Source: Bordetella parapertussis
Lineage (GTDB): Bacteria > Pseudomonadota > Gammaproteobacteria > Burkholderiales > Burkholderiaceae_C
Reading direction: 5' to 3'
Length of the DNA stretch: 64,000 bases
Assembly (NCBI GenBank): GCA_945890735.1
Contig: CAMDCZ010000001.1
Span: 1 to 64,000 of the forward strand
The first letter of the stretch is position 1. Every line of letters starts with the position of its first letter. Positions 26,534-35,583 of this stretch are shown here, one piece after another. The notes beneath the pieces are model-generated. The model searched no databases, was not told where the DNA came from, and saw only the letters and a program-made list of their open reading frames with translations. The position numbers and the translations under genes were made by a program.

Positions 26534-27108
26534 GATTCAGTACTCCTGTTCTCAGCGGGCCTGCGGCCCTTGAAATTCACAATCGGTGCCAAGCGCGCGT
26601 CTCGCAATTCACCCAACGTGAACTGCAAAGCTTGCACTGGCAAGTCTTTTTTGACCTTGGCTGGTCGCATGCCAGGTTTGCTGGCAGGCTCATCACGCCA
26701 GGTGATTTGCCAGGTCTGGGGGGCGTCAGTGGTTTCCAACACACCCCGAAACTTCTTGCGGGTAGGCGCCACCAGGCCACCTGCCGCCGCCCCCAAGGGC
26801 GCTTTGAGCGTGAGGTCGATGAGTTCACCGACAAAACGCAAAAAATCGTTTTCACTGCGCAAAGGCCGGTCTATGCCAGGCGACGAGACTTCCAAACGGC
26901 TGTACTCGGTGCCTTCGACCTCCAACACAAACTGCAGTTGGCGGGTGACTTTTTCACAGTCCTCCACCTGAACGAACTGCTCAGGCACACCAGGCGCCCA
27001 AGGCAAGTCGATGGTGATGCGCAACAAGCCGCCGGCGGATCGCTCCACCTCCACCAGCTGGTAGCCCAAGCCCGTGACTGTTTGTTCAATGATGTCTTGC
27101 AATGCCAA
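26530..27108 (-). CDS. rimP: ribosome maturation factor RimP
   Basis: A 192-residue RimP needed for 30S maturation. The N-terminal domain reads VTGLGYQLVEVERSAGGLLR, with VEVEGTEYSRLEVSSPGIDR as the family signature. The start codon is TTG at 27108: an in-frame stop lies 9 nt upstream, there is no ATG or GTG near the conserved N-terminus, and the encoded ALQDIIEQTV opening is normal for the family. An alanine/lysine-rich insertion lengthens the C-terminal domain. First gene of the nusA unit. Confidence 0.93.
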   Translation of the reverse strand: MALQDIIEQTVTGLGYQLVEVERSAGGLLRITIDLPWAPGVPEQFVQVEDCEKVTRQLQFVLEVEGTEYSRLEVSSPGIDRPLRSENDFLRFVGELIDLTLKAPLGAAAGGLVAPTRKKFRGVLETTDAPQTWQITWRDEPASKPGMRPAKVKKDLPVQALQFTLGELRDARLAPIVNFKGRRPAENRSTES

Positions 27109-27124
27109 CGCTTTTCACCCGACC

Positions 27125-27157
27125 AAAAAAAACGGGCGGTTGGGATGTCCGCCCGTT
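27125..27157 (-). promoter_or_regulatory. terminator-like hairpin in the rimP leader (possible attenuator)
   Basis: AACGGGCGG and CCGCCCGTT form a perfect 9-bp GC-rich stem with a 9-nt loop, followed on the minus strand by eight T (27132-27125). By structure it is an intrinsic terminator. It lies downstream of the promoter-like sequence at 27176-27206 and only 16 nt before the rimP TTG, so transcripts for rimP must pass through it. It could end the yej transcript, act as an attenuator for rimP-nusA-infB, or both. Confidence 0.7.
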
Positions 27158-27175
27158 ATCGTTCATTTGGTCGGC

Positions 27176-27206
27176 ATTGTACCCGTAAAACACGGCCTTT
27201 TTTCAA
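27176..27206 (-). promoter_or_regulatory. sigma70-like promoter for rimP-nusA-infB
   Basis: On the minus strand TTGAAA (27206-27201) and TACAAT (27181-27176) stand 19 nt apart; reading TGAAAA as the -35 gives 18. Both boxes are near consensus, although the spacing is a little long. The sequence lies between the yejF stop and the leader hairpin, the only sizeable gap upstream of rimP. Confidence 0.55.
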
Positions 27207-27221
27207 TCCTGGCTTGCAGGC

Positions 27222-28835
27222 TCATGCAGGCATCGGTCTGTCGCTCAACCCCAAAGAAGCGTTCAACAGGCTGTGGGTATAGGGCGACTGCGGGTGGTGC
27301 AGCACCTGATCCAAACTGCCGGCATCCACCACTTCCCCGTCTTTGAGCACCAGCACATGGTGCGCCATGGCTTGGATCACCTCGATGTCGTGGGTGATCA
27401 GCAAATAGCTCAAGCCGCGCTCGCGCTGCAAACGCTGCAGCAGGTCCAGCACCTGCTTTTGGATCGACACATCCAAGGCGCTGGTGGGCTCGTCGAGCAC
27501 CAGGATGCGCGGCTGCACGATCAAGGCCCGGGCGATCGCCAAGCGTTGGCGCTGCCCCCCTGAAAACTCGTGGGGGTAGCGGTCCAACAAGCCTGGAAAC
27601 TGGTCCTCGTCCATGCCCACCTCGGCCAAAGCCTCGCGCACCTTGGCTTGGCGGGCCAGCGGGTTGAGGTCGGGCGCATGCAACTGCAGACCCTCGCCCA
27701 CCAATTGCGCCACATTCATCCGAGGCGACAGGGATGAAAACGGATCCTGAAACACCACCTGCAGGGCGCGGCGCAATGGCAAATCGGCTTGTGCATGGCC
27801 CTGCCATGCCTGCCCTTCGATCCGCAATTCACCCTGAAACGGAATCAAACCCAAGGCGGCCAGGGCCAAGGAGGACTTGCCAGAGCCCGATTCGCCAATG
27901 ATCCCCAGCGTCTGCCCTGTCCGCAGCACAAAGTCTGCGCCTTGCAGGGCCACGAACTGCCCGCGTTGAAACCAGCCACGGATGCCAGGTCTGGGCACCG
28001 GGTAGCTGACCCGCAAGCCCTGGGCTTGCAAACAGACTGGGGCGCTGTCGACCGGCTCGAACACATTGCGCTCGGGCTGGCTCTCCACCAGCCGCCGGGT
28101 ATAGGCATGCTGAGGATGGCTCAGCACCTGGCTGACCTCGCCATGTTCGACCACCCAACCGTTTTCCATGACCACCACCCGGTCAGCGAAGCGCCGCACC
28201 ATGTTCAAGTCGTGGGTGATCAACAGCACCGCCATGCCGTGCTTGCGCTGCAGGCTGTCGAGCAAATCCAGGATTTGCCCGCGCAACGACACGTCCAGCG
28301 CGGTGGTGGGCTCATCGGCCAGCAGCAATTGGGGCTCGCCTGCCAAGGCCATGGCGATCATCGCGCGTTGCCGCTGTCCGCCCGAGAGCTGGTGGGGGTA
28401 ACTGTGAACCCTGCGATCAGGCTCAGGAATACCGGTGTCGTCCAACAAGGCGATGGCGCGTTGCCAAGCCTCTTGGGTGGACAGGCCTTGTTTGAGGGTC
28501 AGCACCTCCGCGATTTGGTCACCGATGGTGAACAAGGGATTGAGCGCGGTCATGGGCTCTTGAAAGACCATGGCGATGTCGCTGCCGCGGATACCGCGCC
28601 ATTGGTCTTCGTTCATTTGCAACAGGTCTTGGCCTTCAAACAGAGCCTGGCCGCGCACCCAAGCCCCGCGAGCCAATCCGAGCAAACTCAGGGCCGTGAC
28701 GGTTTTACCGGAACCTGACTCGCCCACCAGCGCCAGCTTTTCACCGACTTGCATCTCAAAAGACACGCCGTGAACCACCTCGCGTCCCTGAAATGACATG
28801 TGCAGGTTGTGCACCTTGAGCAAAGGGGCGCTCAT
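27222..28835 (-). CDS. yejF: ABC transporter, duplicated ATP-binding protein YejF
   Basis: A 537-residue protein with two complete ABC ATPase domains, as in YejF. The first has GESGSGKTV and LSGGQRQRAMIAMAL; the second has GESGSGKSS, FSGGQRQRLAIARAL and LDEPTSALDVS. It powers import of peptides (by family, microcin C and related peptides) through YejBE. Its start overlaps yejE by 4 nt (ATGA). Last gene of yejABEF. Confidence 0.92.
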   Translation of the reverse strand: MSAPLLKVHNLHMSFQGREVVHGVSFEMQVGEKLALVGESGSGKTVTALSLLGLARGAWVRGQALFEGQDLLQMNEDQWRGIRGSDIAMVFQEPMTALNPLFTIGDQIAEVLTLKQGLSTQEAWQRAIALLDDTGIPEPDRRVHSYPHQLSGGQRQRAMIAMALAGEPQLLLADEPTTALDVSLRGQILDLLDSLQRKHGMAVLLITHDLNMVRRFADRVVVMENGWVVEHGEVSQVLSHPQHAYTRRLVESQPERNVFEPVDSAPVCLQAQGLRVSYPVPRPGIRGWFQRGQFVALQGADFVLRTGQTLGIIGESGSGKSSLALAALGLIPFQGELRIEGQAWQGHAQADLPLRRALQVVFQDPFSSLSPRMNVAQLVGEGLQLHAPDLNPLARQAKVREALAEVGMDEDQFPGLLDRYPHEFSGGQRQRLAIARALIVQPRILVLDEPTSALDVSIQKQVLDLLQRLQRERGLSYLLITHDIEVIQAMAHHVLVLKDGEVVDAGSLDQVLHHPQSPYTHSLLNASLGLSDRPMPA

Positions 28836-29878
28836 GGCTTGTGCTCCTGACGCAGTTTGCGGGGGTCCAGGGCATCACGCAGCGCGTCACCCATGAAGGT
28901 GAGCAGCAACAAGGTCAACACCAGAACGCCAAAGGTCGAGAGCGAGATCCACCAAGCGTCGATGTTGTTTTTGCCCTGCGACAACAACTCACCCAAGCTG
29001 GGGGTACCCGGTGGCACACCCAAGCCCAAAAAGTCGAGGCTGGTCAGCGCCAAGATCGCAGCGCTCATGCGAAACGGCAAAAACGTGACCACTGGGGTCA
29101 TGCTGTTGGGCAACACATGCCGCCAAATGATCGCCCAGTTGGACAGTCCCAAGGCTTTGGCCGCTCGCACGTAGTCGAGTTGGCGGTTGCGCAAAAACTC
29201 GGCACGCACATAGTCGGATAAGCCCATCCAGCCAAACAAGCTGAGCAACAGCAGCAGCAGACCCACGCTGGGCTCGAACACCGCCGAGAAAATGATCAAC
29301 AGGTACAGCTCGGGCATGGCGCCCCAAATCTCGATGAAGCGTTGAAAGGCCAAATCGGTCTTGCCAGCAAAAAAACCTTGGATCGCACCCGTCACCACGC
29401 CGAGCAGCGTGCCCGTGATGGTCAAGGCCAGCGCAAACAAGACGGACACCCGAAAACCATAGAGCAAGCGGGCCAAAACATCTCGGCCACGGTCGTCAGT
29501 GCCCATCCAGTTCTCCGCCGAGGGTGGCGCGGGGTTGGGTTCTTTGGCAAAGTAGTTGAGCGTGGTGTGGTGGTAGGGGTTCAAGGGGTAAATCGCCCAA
29601 TTGCCCGGTTGCTCAAACTGCTGGCGAATGAAAGGGTCAAAGAAGTCGGTGGGCGTGGCAAAGTCGCCGCCAAACGCGGTCTCCGGCGGGTTGTTGAAAA
29701 CCGGGAAAGACAGCTGGCCTTGGTAACTGGCCACCAGCGGTTTGTCGTTGCAAACCAACTCGGCGGCCAGGCTGACGACAAACAAAACCACGAACAGCAC
29801 CAAACTGACAAAACCCAGGCGATTGCGCTTGAAGCGTTGCCACGCCAGCGCAGAAGGAGACAAAGAAACGGTGGTCAT
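28832..29878 (-). CDS. yejE: peptide ABC transporter permease YejE
   Basis: A 348-residue inner-membrane permease of the DppC/OppC type. The cytoplasmic N-terminus (LAWQRFKRNRLGFVSLVLFV) is typical of YejE. The coupling segment is DYVRAAKALGLSNWAIIWRH and the periplasmic loop carries NPAPPSAENWMGTDDRGRDV. ATG 29878 is 5 nt after the yejB stop; an upstream in-frame extension would overlap yejB. Confidence 0.92.
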   Translation of the reverse strand: MTTVSLSPSALAWQRFKRNRLGFVSLVLFVVLFVVSLAAELVCNDKPLVASYQGQLSFPVFNNPPETAFGGDFATPTDFFDPFIRQQFEQPGNWAIYPLNPYHHTTLNYFAKEPNPAPPSAENWMGTDDRGRDVLARLLYGFRVSVLFALALTITGTLLGVVTGAIQGFFAGKTDLAFQRFIEIWGAMPELYLLIIFSAVFEPSVGLLLLLLSLFGWMGLSDYVRAEFLRNRQLDYVRAAKALGLSNWAIIWRHVLPNSMTPVVTFLPFRMSAAILALTSLDFLGLGVPPGTPSLGELLSQGKNNIDAWWISLSTFGVLVLTLLLLTFMGDALRDALDPRKLRQEHKP

Positions 29879-29883
29879 GGCGG

Positions 29884-30918
29884 TCAATCGAACTTCACGC
29901 GCGGATCCACCCACACGTAGCAGAGGTCGCTGATCAGCTTGGTGACCAGGCCGATCAGGGTGAATAAATACAAGGTGCCCAACACGACCGGGTAATCACG
30001 GCGCATCACACTCTCATAACTCAAGAGCCCCAGGCCGTCGAGGGAAAACAAGGTTTCAATCAGCAAAGAGCCGGTGAAGAAAGCACCGATGAAGGCCGCT
30101 GGAAAACCCGTGACCAAGGGGATCAATGCGTTGCGCATGACGTGCTTCCACAGGACGCTGCGCTCGGACAGGCCTTTGGCGCGCGCGGTCAAAACGTATT
30201 GCTTGCCAATTTCTTCGAGGAAGGCGTTTTTCGTCAGCATGGTGGTGACCGCGAATGCGCCCAGCACACTGGCAGTGATCGGCATGGCGATGTGCCACAG
30301 GTAGTCCACCACCTTGGCACCCATGCTCAGGGTGTCCCAGTTGCTGGAGGTCAGGCCCCGCAGGGGAAACCACTGCAACTGCCCGCCAAACACCACCAAC
30401 AAGGCCACGCCCAGCACGAAGCCAGGAATCGCATAACCGACCAACACCACCAAACTGGTCAGCAGGTCAAAACGTGAGCCTGCCCGCACCGCTTTGGCGA
30501 TGCCCAAGGGGACCGAGATGGTGTAACTCAAAAAGAAAGTCCACAGCCCCAAACTGATCGAAACGGGCAGCTTTTCCTTGATCAGTTGCCAAACATCTTT
30601 GGGGTAGAAAAAGCTTTTGCCCAAGTCAAAGCGGGCGAATTGGCCCAGCATTTGGCCAAAACGCTCCAGCGGCGGTTTGTCAAAGCCATAGAGTTGCTTG
30701 ATTTCCTCGATGCGCGCCGCGTCCACCCCTTGGCGGCCACGGTAACCAGCACCAGCAACGGCAGCGCCCTCGCCGCCGGTGTCGCGTCCTTGGAGTTGCG
30801 AGACCATTTGCTCGACTGGTCCGCCCGGCACGAACTGAATGACCACAAAGGTCAGCAACAAAATCCCAAACAAGGTGGGGATCATCAACAGCAAGCGTTT
30901 GAGGATGTAGACCAGCAT
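29884..30918 (-). CDS. yejB: peptide ABC transporter permease YejB
   Basis: A 344-residue DppB/OppB-type permease. The N-terminal LLLMIPTLFGILLLTFVVIQ membrane segment is standard, and the long periplasmic loop carrying YGFDKPPLERFGQ suits the YejB subgroup. The coupling segment is YVLTARAKGLSERSVLWKH. One nucleotide separates it from yejA. Confidence 0.92.
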   Translation of the reverse strand: MLVYILKRLLLMIPTLFGILLLTFVVIQFVPGGPVEQMVSQLQGRDTGGEGAAVAGAGYRGRQGVDAARIEEIKQLYGFDKPPLERFGQMLGQFARFDLGKSFFYPKDVWQLIKEKLPVSISLGLWTFFLSYTISVPLGIAKAVRAGSRFDLLTSLVVLVGYAIPGFVLGVALLVVFGGQLQWFPLRGLTSSNWDTLSMGAKVVDYLWHIAMPITASVLGAFAVTTMLTKNAFLEEIGKQYVLTARAKGLSERSVLWKHVMRNALIPLVTGFPAAFIGAFFTGSLLIETLFSLDGLGLLSYESVMRRDYPVVLGTLYLFTLIGLVTKLISDLCYVWVDPRVKFD

Positions 30919-30919
30919 G

Positions 30920-32743
30920 TCAGCGGATTCCCAGCAGGTTGTCAGTGGTGGCCCACCAAGTCGAGGTGATCCAGGTTTCCGGCTGGTAGTAACGTGGCGT
31001 CACCGCAGGCCGCTCAAACCGGCCAGAACGCCAAGCCACCCGGTGCACACTGCCGTACCAATGCGGGACGCTGTAATGGCCGTGGCGCAACACCCGGTCC
31101 AGCGCTTTCAAAGCCGACACCAATTGCGGGCGGGTTTGCGCGGCCACGGCCTTGTCCAACAAAGCGTCGACCGCCGGGTCTTTCACGCCAATCACATTGC
31201 TCGAACCCTCGGTGTCCGCCGCTTTTGAACCAAAGCGCTCTAGCAGTTCGGTGCCTGGGGCTTCGCTGCCGCCAATGCGGTTGCTTATCAGCTCGAAATC
31301 AAACACGTCCATGCGCTTTTGCAGCACCGCGAAATCCACCACCTTGTAATTCACTTGGAAACCCAGTTTTTCCAGGTTTTTCGCATAAGGGGTGACGACC
31401 CGGCCCATGGAGCCTGAGTTGTCCAAAAACTCCAGGGTGAAGGCCTCACCCTTGACGTTGCGCAAAGCACCGTCGCGGTAGGTCCACCCAGCTTGGGCCA
31501 ACAGGTCACGCGCTTGGCGCAAATGGTCTCGCAGGGTATGGCCACTGGCCGGGTCCAGGCTGGTCACCGGTGGCAGGGGCACTTTCTCGTTGAACACTTC
31601 GGGCGCGAGTTGTTGACGCAAGGGTTCGAGCAAAGCCAATTCGTCGGGCGCCGGCAGGTCCTTGGCCTCGAAATCGCTGCCGACGAAATAGCCGCGGACC
31701 CGCGTATAGGCTTGGTAGAACAGCTGGCGGTTCATCCATTCGTAATCCATCGCCAGTGCAATCGCTTGACGAACCCGTTTGTCCTGGAACTTGGGCAAGC
31801 GGGTGTTGAACATGAAGCCTTGGAAATCACCGGCGTTGCCGTGTTGCAGCTCTTGTTTGATCAGCGTGCCGTTGTCAAACAATTTGCCCTTGTAACCGCG
31901 GGCCCATTCACGCGCCACAAAAGCTTGGATGTAGTCAAACTCACCCGCCTTGAAGGCTTCAAACTGGGCGGTCGTGTCTTTGTAGAGCTTGTAGGTGATG
32001 CGGTCGAAATTGAACATGCCACGGCGCACATTGAGGTTTTTGCCCCAGTAGTTCGGATCGCGCACGTATTGGATGTCTTTGCCGAAGTCAGTCTTGCCGA
32101 TTTTGTAGGGGCCCGAGCCAATCGGCACATCGGTGACCACCTGGTCAAAGGCTTTGCCAGCACCCCATTGCTGGCTGAACACCCCCATGCCACCCACGAT
32201 CAATGGCAGTTCGGCGTTGGCCCGCTTGAACTCAAAACGGATTTCGCGCGCAGACAACACCACCGCGGCCTTGACCTCGCTGAAATAGGTACGAAACTGA
32301 GGGGCGGCTTCCTTGCTGGTCAGGCGGTCAAACGAATACTTCACATCGGCGGCCAGCACCGGGTCCCCATTGTGAAAGCGCGCCTCGGGGTGCAAGCGAA
32401 AGGTGGCCGACAACTTGTCGGGCGCCACGCTCACGTCCTCAGCCAACAAGCCGTAGGCCGTGGTGGGCTCGTCGCTGTTGCCCACCAACAATGTTTCGAG
32501 CAACAAGCTGCCCAATGCGGGGGGTGGTGTGCCCTTCAAGGTGAAGGGGTTGTACTTGTCAAAGCTGGAAGCGCGGCTGGGCGCCACCATCACGATCTCG
32601 CCGCCTTTGGGCGCGACCGGGTTGACATAACTGAAATGCTTGAAGTCGGGTGGGTACTGGATGTCGCCAAACTGGGCGTAGGCATGGGCTGCCCAAGCGC
32701 CGGAGGTGCTGCAAAGTGCCAGTCCAAGTAAGAAAGTTCGCAT
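30920..32743 (-). CDS. yejA: extracellular solute-binding protein YejA
   Basis: A 607-residue family 5 (peptide-type) binding protein of the large YejA subgroup. The signal peptide is RTFLLGLALCSTSGAWA, then HAYAQFGDIQYPPDFKHFSY, the usual YejA start. ATG 32743 is used; the five codons before it start with TTG. It is divergent from fabI with 35 nt between the two ATGs, so the promoters of each must lie partly in the other gene. Confidence 0.92.
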   Translation of the reverse strand: MRTFLLGLALCSTSGAWAAHAYAQFGDIQYPPDFKHFSYVNPVAPKGGEIVMVAPSRASSFDKYNPFTLKGTPPPALGSLLLETLLVGNSDEPTTAYGLLAEDVSVAPDKLSATFRLHPEARFHNGDPVLAADVKYSFDRLTSKEAAPQFRTYFSEVKAAVVLSAREIRFEFKRANAELPLIVGGMGVFSQQWGAGKAFDQVVTDVPIGSGPYKIGKTDFGKDIQYVRDPNYWGKNLNVRRGMFNFDRITYKLYKDTTAQFEAFKAGEFDYIQAFVAREWARGYKGKLFDNGTLIKQELQHGNAGDFQGFMFNTRLPKFQDKRVRQAIALAMDYEWMNRQLFYQAYTRVRGYFVGSDFEAKDLPAPDELALLEPLRQQLAPEVFNEKVPLPPVTSLDPASGHTLRDHLRQARDLLAQAGWTYRDGALRNVKGEAFTLEFLDNSGSMGRVVTPYAKNLEKLGFQVNYKVVDFAVLQKRMDVFDFELISNRIGGSEAPGTELLERFGSKAADTEGSSNVIGVKDPAVDALLDKAVAAQTRPQLVSALKALDRVLRHGHYSVPHWYGSVHRVAWRSGRFERPAVTPRYYQPETWITSTWWATTDNLLGIR

Positions 32744-32778
32744 GAGACAATTCTGCAAGATTTTTCAGGAGCAGCGAA

Positions 32779-33588
32779 ATGCAACAAAAAACAGGGTTTT
32801 TGGCAGGCAAAAAATTACTGATCACCGGCGTGTTGTCCAACCGTTCGATCGCTTATGGGATTGCCAAGGCCTGTCATGCCCAGGGAGCCGAGCTTGCTTT
32901 CAGCTACCAAGGCGAGCGGTTCAAGGAACGGATCACCGAATTCGCGGCCGATTTTGGCTCCAGCCTGGTGTTTGACTGCGATGTGTCGAGCGACGAGCAA
33001 ATCGCGGCCATGGTGAGCGGCTTGACCGCCGTTTGGCCAAAGTTTGACGGGTTTGTGCACGCGATTGGCTTTGCCCCACGGGAAGCGATTGCCGGGGACT
33101 TTTTGGACGGCTTGAGCCGCGAAGCCTTCGCCATCGCCCACGACATCAGTGCCTACAGCTTCCCCGCCATGACCAAGGCCATGCTGCCCTTCTTCAACGA
33201 CAAGGCCTCGGTCCTCACACTTTCCTACCTGGGTGCCCTGCGCAACGTCCCCAACTACAACACCATGGGCTTGGCCAAAGCCTCCTTGGAAGCGTCGGTG
33301 CGCTATTTGGCCGAGTCTTTGGGTAGCCAAGGACGTGGCCTGCGAGCCAACGGCATCAGCGCGGGCCCGATCAAAACCCTGGCGGCATCGGGCATCAAAG
33401 GCTTTGGCAAGATCTTGGATGTGGTGGCCAACAACTCACCGATTCGGCGCAACGTGACCATCGAAGATGTGGGCAACGTGGCTGCCTTCTTGTTGTCCGA
33501 TTTGGCCGCTGGCGTGTCGGCGGAAATCACCTACGTGGATGGTGGCTTCAGCCAGGTGGTGCCAGGTATTGCTGAGACACTGGGTTAA
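32779..33588 (+). CDS. fabI: enoyl-[acyl-carrier-protein] reductase (NADH) FabI
   Basis: A 269-residue short-chain reductase of fatty-acid elongation. GVLSNRSIAYGIAK is the FabI-type cofactor motif. The active site reads SYLGALRNVPNYNTMGLAKA, giving the Tyr-x6-Lys arrangement near residues 160 and 167 with the second Tyr near 150. AGPIKTLAASGI is the substrate-loop signature. The ribosome-binding site CAGGAGC precedes ATG 32779. Confidence 0.96.
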   Translation: MQQKTGFLAGKKLLITGVLSNRSIAYGIAKACHAQGAELAFSYQGERFKERITEFAADFGSSLVFDCDVSSDEQIAAMVSGLTAVWPKFDGFVHAIGFAPREAIAGDFLDGLSREAFAIAHDISAYSFPAMTKAMLPFFNDKASVLTLSYLGALRNVPNYNTMGLAKASLEASVRYLAESLGSQGRGLRANGISAGPIKTLAASGIKGFGKILDVVANNSPIRRNVTIEDVGNVAAFLLSDLAAGVSAEITYVDGGFSQVVPGIAETLG

Positions 33589-33594
33589 TTGGGG

Positions 33595-34518
33595 TTAATT
33601 GGGGTCAGATTCCAATTGTTCAGCGCCGGAAGTCCATTGCGCCAAGGCCACGCCCGGCAAGATCAGCAAAGCCCCGATCAAATGGTGCCAGCCCAAGGGT
33701 TCATTGAGCACCCCCCATGACACCACCGCCCCCCACAGCGGCCCCAAATACAACACCATGCTGACCCGGCTCGCACCCAATATGTTTTGGCCCCAGGCGT
33801 ACACGCTGTAGGCCAAGATGCCCGGAAACACGCCAACCACCAAGACCAGCACAGCCGCATGCGCGGTCCACGCCGGGGTGGTGGGCAGGCTGGCTTCCCA
33901 CAGCACAAACGGCAGCACCACGAGGCAACCAAAAAAAGCCATCACCGACAAACGCGCCAAACCGCTCAAGGGTGAAGGCCAGTGTTTTTGCAGCAAAGCA
34001 AATGCCGCCCAACTGCAGGCGGCCAGCAAAATCAAGGCGTCGCCCTCAACCCATTGCACTGCAGACAGCGCTGCCCACTGGCCCTGAACAACCACATGCA
34101 CCACGCCGACCAAGGCCAGCATGACCCCCCCGGCTTGCCACCAGCGCATGCGTTCCTTCAACCAGACAAGCGCGGCCAAGCAGATGAACACTGGCGCAGA
34201 GGCATAAATCAGCGAAATGTTCATGGCCGAAGAGGTCCGCGCCCCGACATACACCCAAGCCCCGCAAATCAACATACCCAGCAAACTCAGCACAAGGTAG
34301 CGCCGCCAGTCTTCAAGCACATGCGTCCTGTGCTGCCAAAGTTCCCGCCTTGTCCACCAACCCAAGCTGAGCGTCACGATCAGCCAGCGTCCCAGCGCCA
34401 GACCGTGCGGCTCGATCACGCCAGGCGCCATGCGGGCAACCATGAAATTGAAGGCCCACATGGCGGGGACGCACCAAATCGCGATGGCAGCCAGTCTGAC
34501 AGACGACGCCGTGTTCAT
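33595..34518 (-). CDS. EamA/DMT-superfamily transporter
   Basis: A 307-residue membrane protein with about ten hydrophobic segments in two EamA domains (WCVPAMWAFNFMVARMAPGV at the start, VVSWGVLNEPLGWHHLIGAL near the end). ATG 34518 overlaps the dusA stop by 4 nt; longer upstream starts lie inside dusA. The substrate is unknown. It converges on fabI with 6 nt between stops. Confidence 0.85.
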   Translation of the reverse strand: MNTASSVRLAAIAIWCVPAMWAFNFMVARMAPGVIEPHGLALGRWLIVTLSLGWWTRRELWQHRTHVLEDWRRYLVLSLLGMLICGAWVYVGARTSSAMNISLIYASAPVFICLAALVWLKERMRWWQAGGVMLALVGVVHVVVQGQWAALSAVQWVEGDALILLAACSWAAFALLQKHWPSPLSGLARLSVMAFFGCLVVLPFVLWEASLPTTPAWTAHAAVLVLVVGVFPGILAYSVYAWGQNILGASRVSMVLYLGPLWGAVVSWGVLNEPLGWHHLIGALLILPGVALAQWTSGAEQLESDPN

Positions 34519-35558
34519 GCAACAGGCTGTTTCAATGCCGCTTCGGCCAGTTTCGCCACCTCCAGCGCTGGGCGGTCTTTCAAACGGTGGTCGCTCCAGA
34601 CCTGGCGCCACCGCCGCGCCCCGGCCTGACCGTGACGCAAGCCCAGCATGTGCCGCGACACCGCGAACCAGCCCACGCCTTGCTTGGCCTGAGCACCCAT
34701 GTAGCGCACCATCTGTGCTTCTATCTCGTCCACGCTCAACGGCAAGCCGTCAAAACCCATCAGCGCATCCCATTCGCTGAGAAACCAAGGCCGGTGGTAG
34801 GCCTCGCGTCCGACCATCACGCCATCGACCTGAGCCAAATGCTGCGCGATTTGGGCTGAGGTGGTGATGCCGCCGTTGATGACGAATGTCAAATCGGGAA
34901 AGTCGTTTTTCAGCCGCAACACCCACTCGGGCTTCAAGGGCGGAATGTCGCGGTTTTCTTTGGGTGACAGGCCTTGCAGCCAAGCGTTTCGGGCGTGCAC
35001 GATGAAATGCTGGCAACCCGCCTGCGAAACGATGCCAACAAAATCGCGCACAAAGTCGTAGTTTTCACCTCGGTCGATGCCGATGCGGTGCTTGACGGTG
35101 ACCGGGATGTCCACCGCGTCGCGCATGGCTTTGACCCCATTGGCCACCAACTGCGGCTCGGCCATCAAACACGCACCAAACGCACCGCGCTGAACCCGCT
35201 CGGAGGGGCAGCCGCAATTGAGGTTGATTTCCTGGTAGCCCCACTTCGCGCCGAGCTTGGCGGCCTGGGCCAAATCCGCGGGTTCGCTGCCACCCAGTTG
35301 CAGTGCCACGGCTTGTTCCTCTGGATTGAAGTCCAGGTGACGTGCCACATCACCATGGATCAATGCGCCAGTGGTCACCATCTCGGTATAGAGCAGCGCG
35401 TGGCGCGACAGCAAACGGTGAAAGTACCTGCAGTGCCTGTCAGTCCAGTCCATCATCGGCGCGACGCTGACGCGATGTCGAAGCTGGGCCCGATCGACCG
35501 GGTACCGATGGTCAAAGGCGGACGGCATGGAGGGGGGTGACAGGTCGGTCAAAGTCAT
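34515..35558 (-). CDS. dusA: tRNA-dihydrouridine(20/20a) synthase DusA
   Basis: A 347-residue FMN-dependent tRNA reductase. The family start VSVAPMMDWTDRHCRYF, the active-site segment INLNCGCPSERVQRGAFGAC with the catalytic Cys, VKHRIGIDRGENYDFVRDF and VINGGITTSAQI are all in place. GVGWFAVSRHMLGLRHGQ is typical of DusA rather than DusB or DusC. A second in-frame ATG at 35528 gives a start closer to some relatives. Confidence 0.93.
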   Translation of the reverse strand: MTLTDLSPPSMPSAFDHRYPVDRAQLRHRVSVAPMMDWTDRHCRYFHRLLSRHALLYTEMVTTGALIHGDVARHLDFNPEEQAVALQLGGSEPADLAQAAKLGAKWGYQEINLNCGCPSERVQRGAFGACLMAEPQLVANGVKAMRDAVDIPVTVKHRIGIDRGENYDFVRDFVGIVSQAGCQHFIVHARNAWLQGLSPKENRDIPPLKPEWVLRLKNDFPDLTFVINGGITTSAQIAQHLAQVDGVMVGREAYHRPWFLSEWDALMGFDGLPLSVDEIEAQMVRYMGAQAKQGVGWFAVSRHMLGLRHGQAGARRWRQVWSDHRLKDRPALEVAKLAEAALKQPVA

Positions 35559-35583
35559 CGGCGAATGGGGTCACCAATTTGTC

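Noticed and set aside
33585..33607. Direct repeat of TTAATTGGGG at the convergent fabI/EamA ends
   Set aside because: Two short copies with no flanking target-site or element; a small slippage duplication at the 3' ends explains it.
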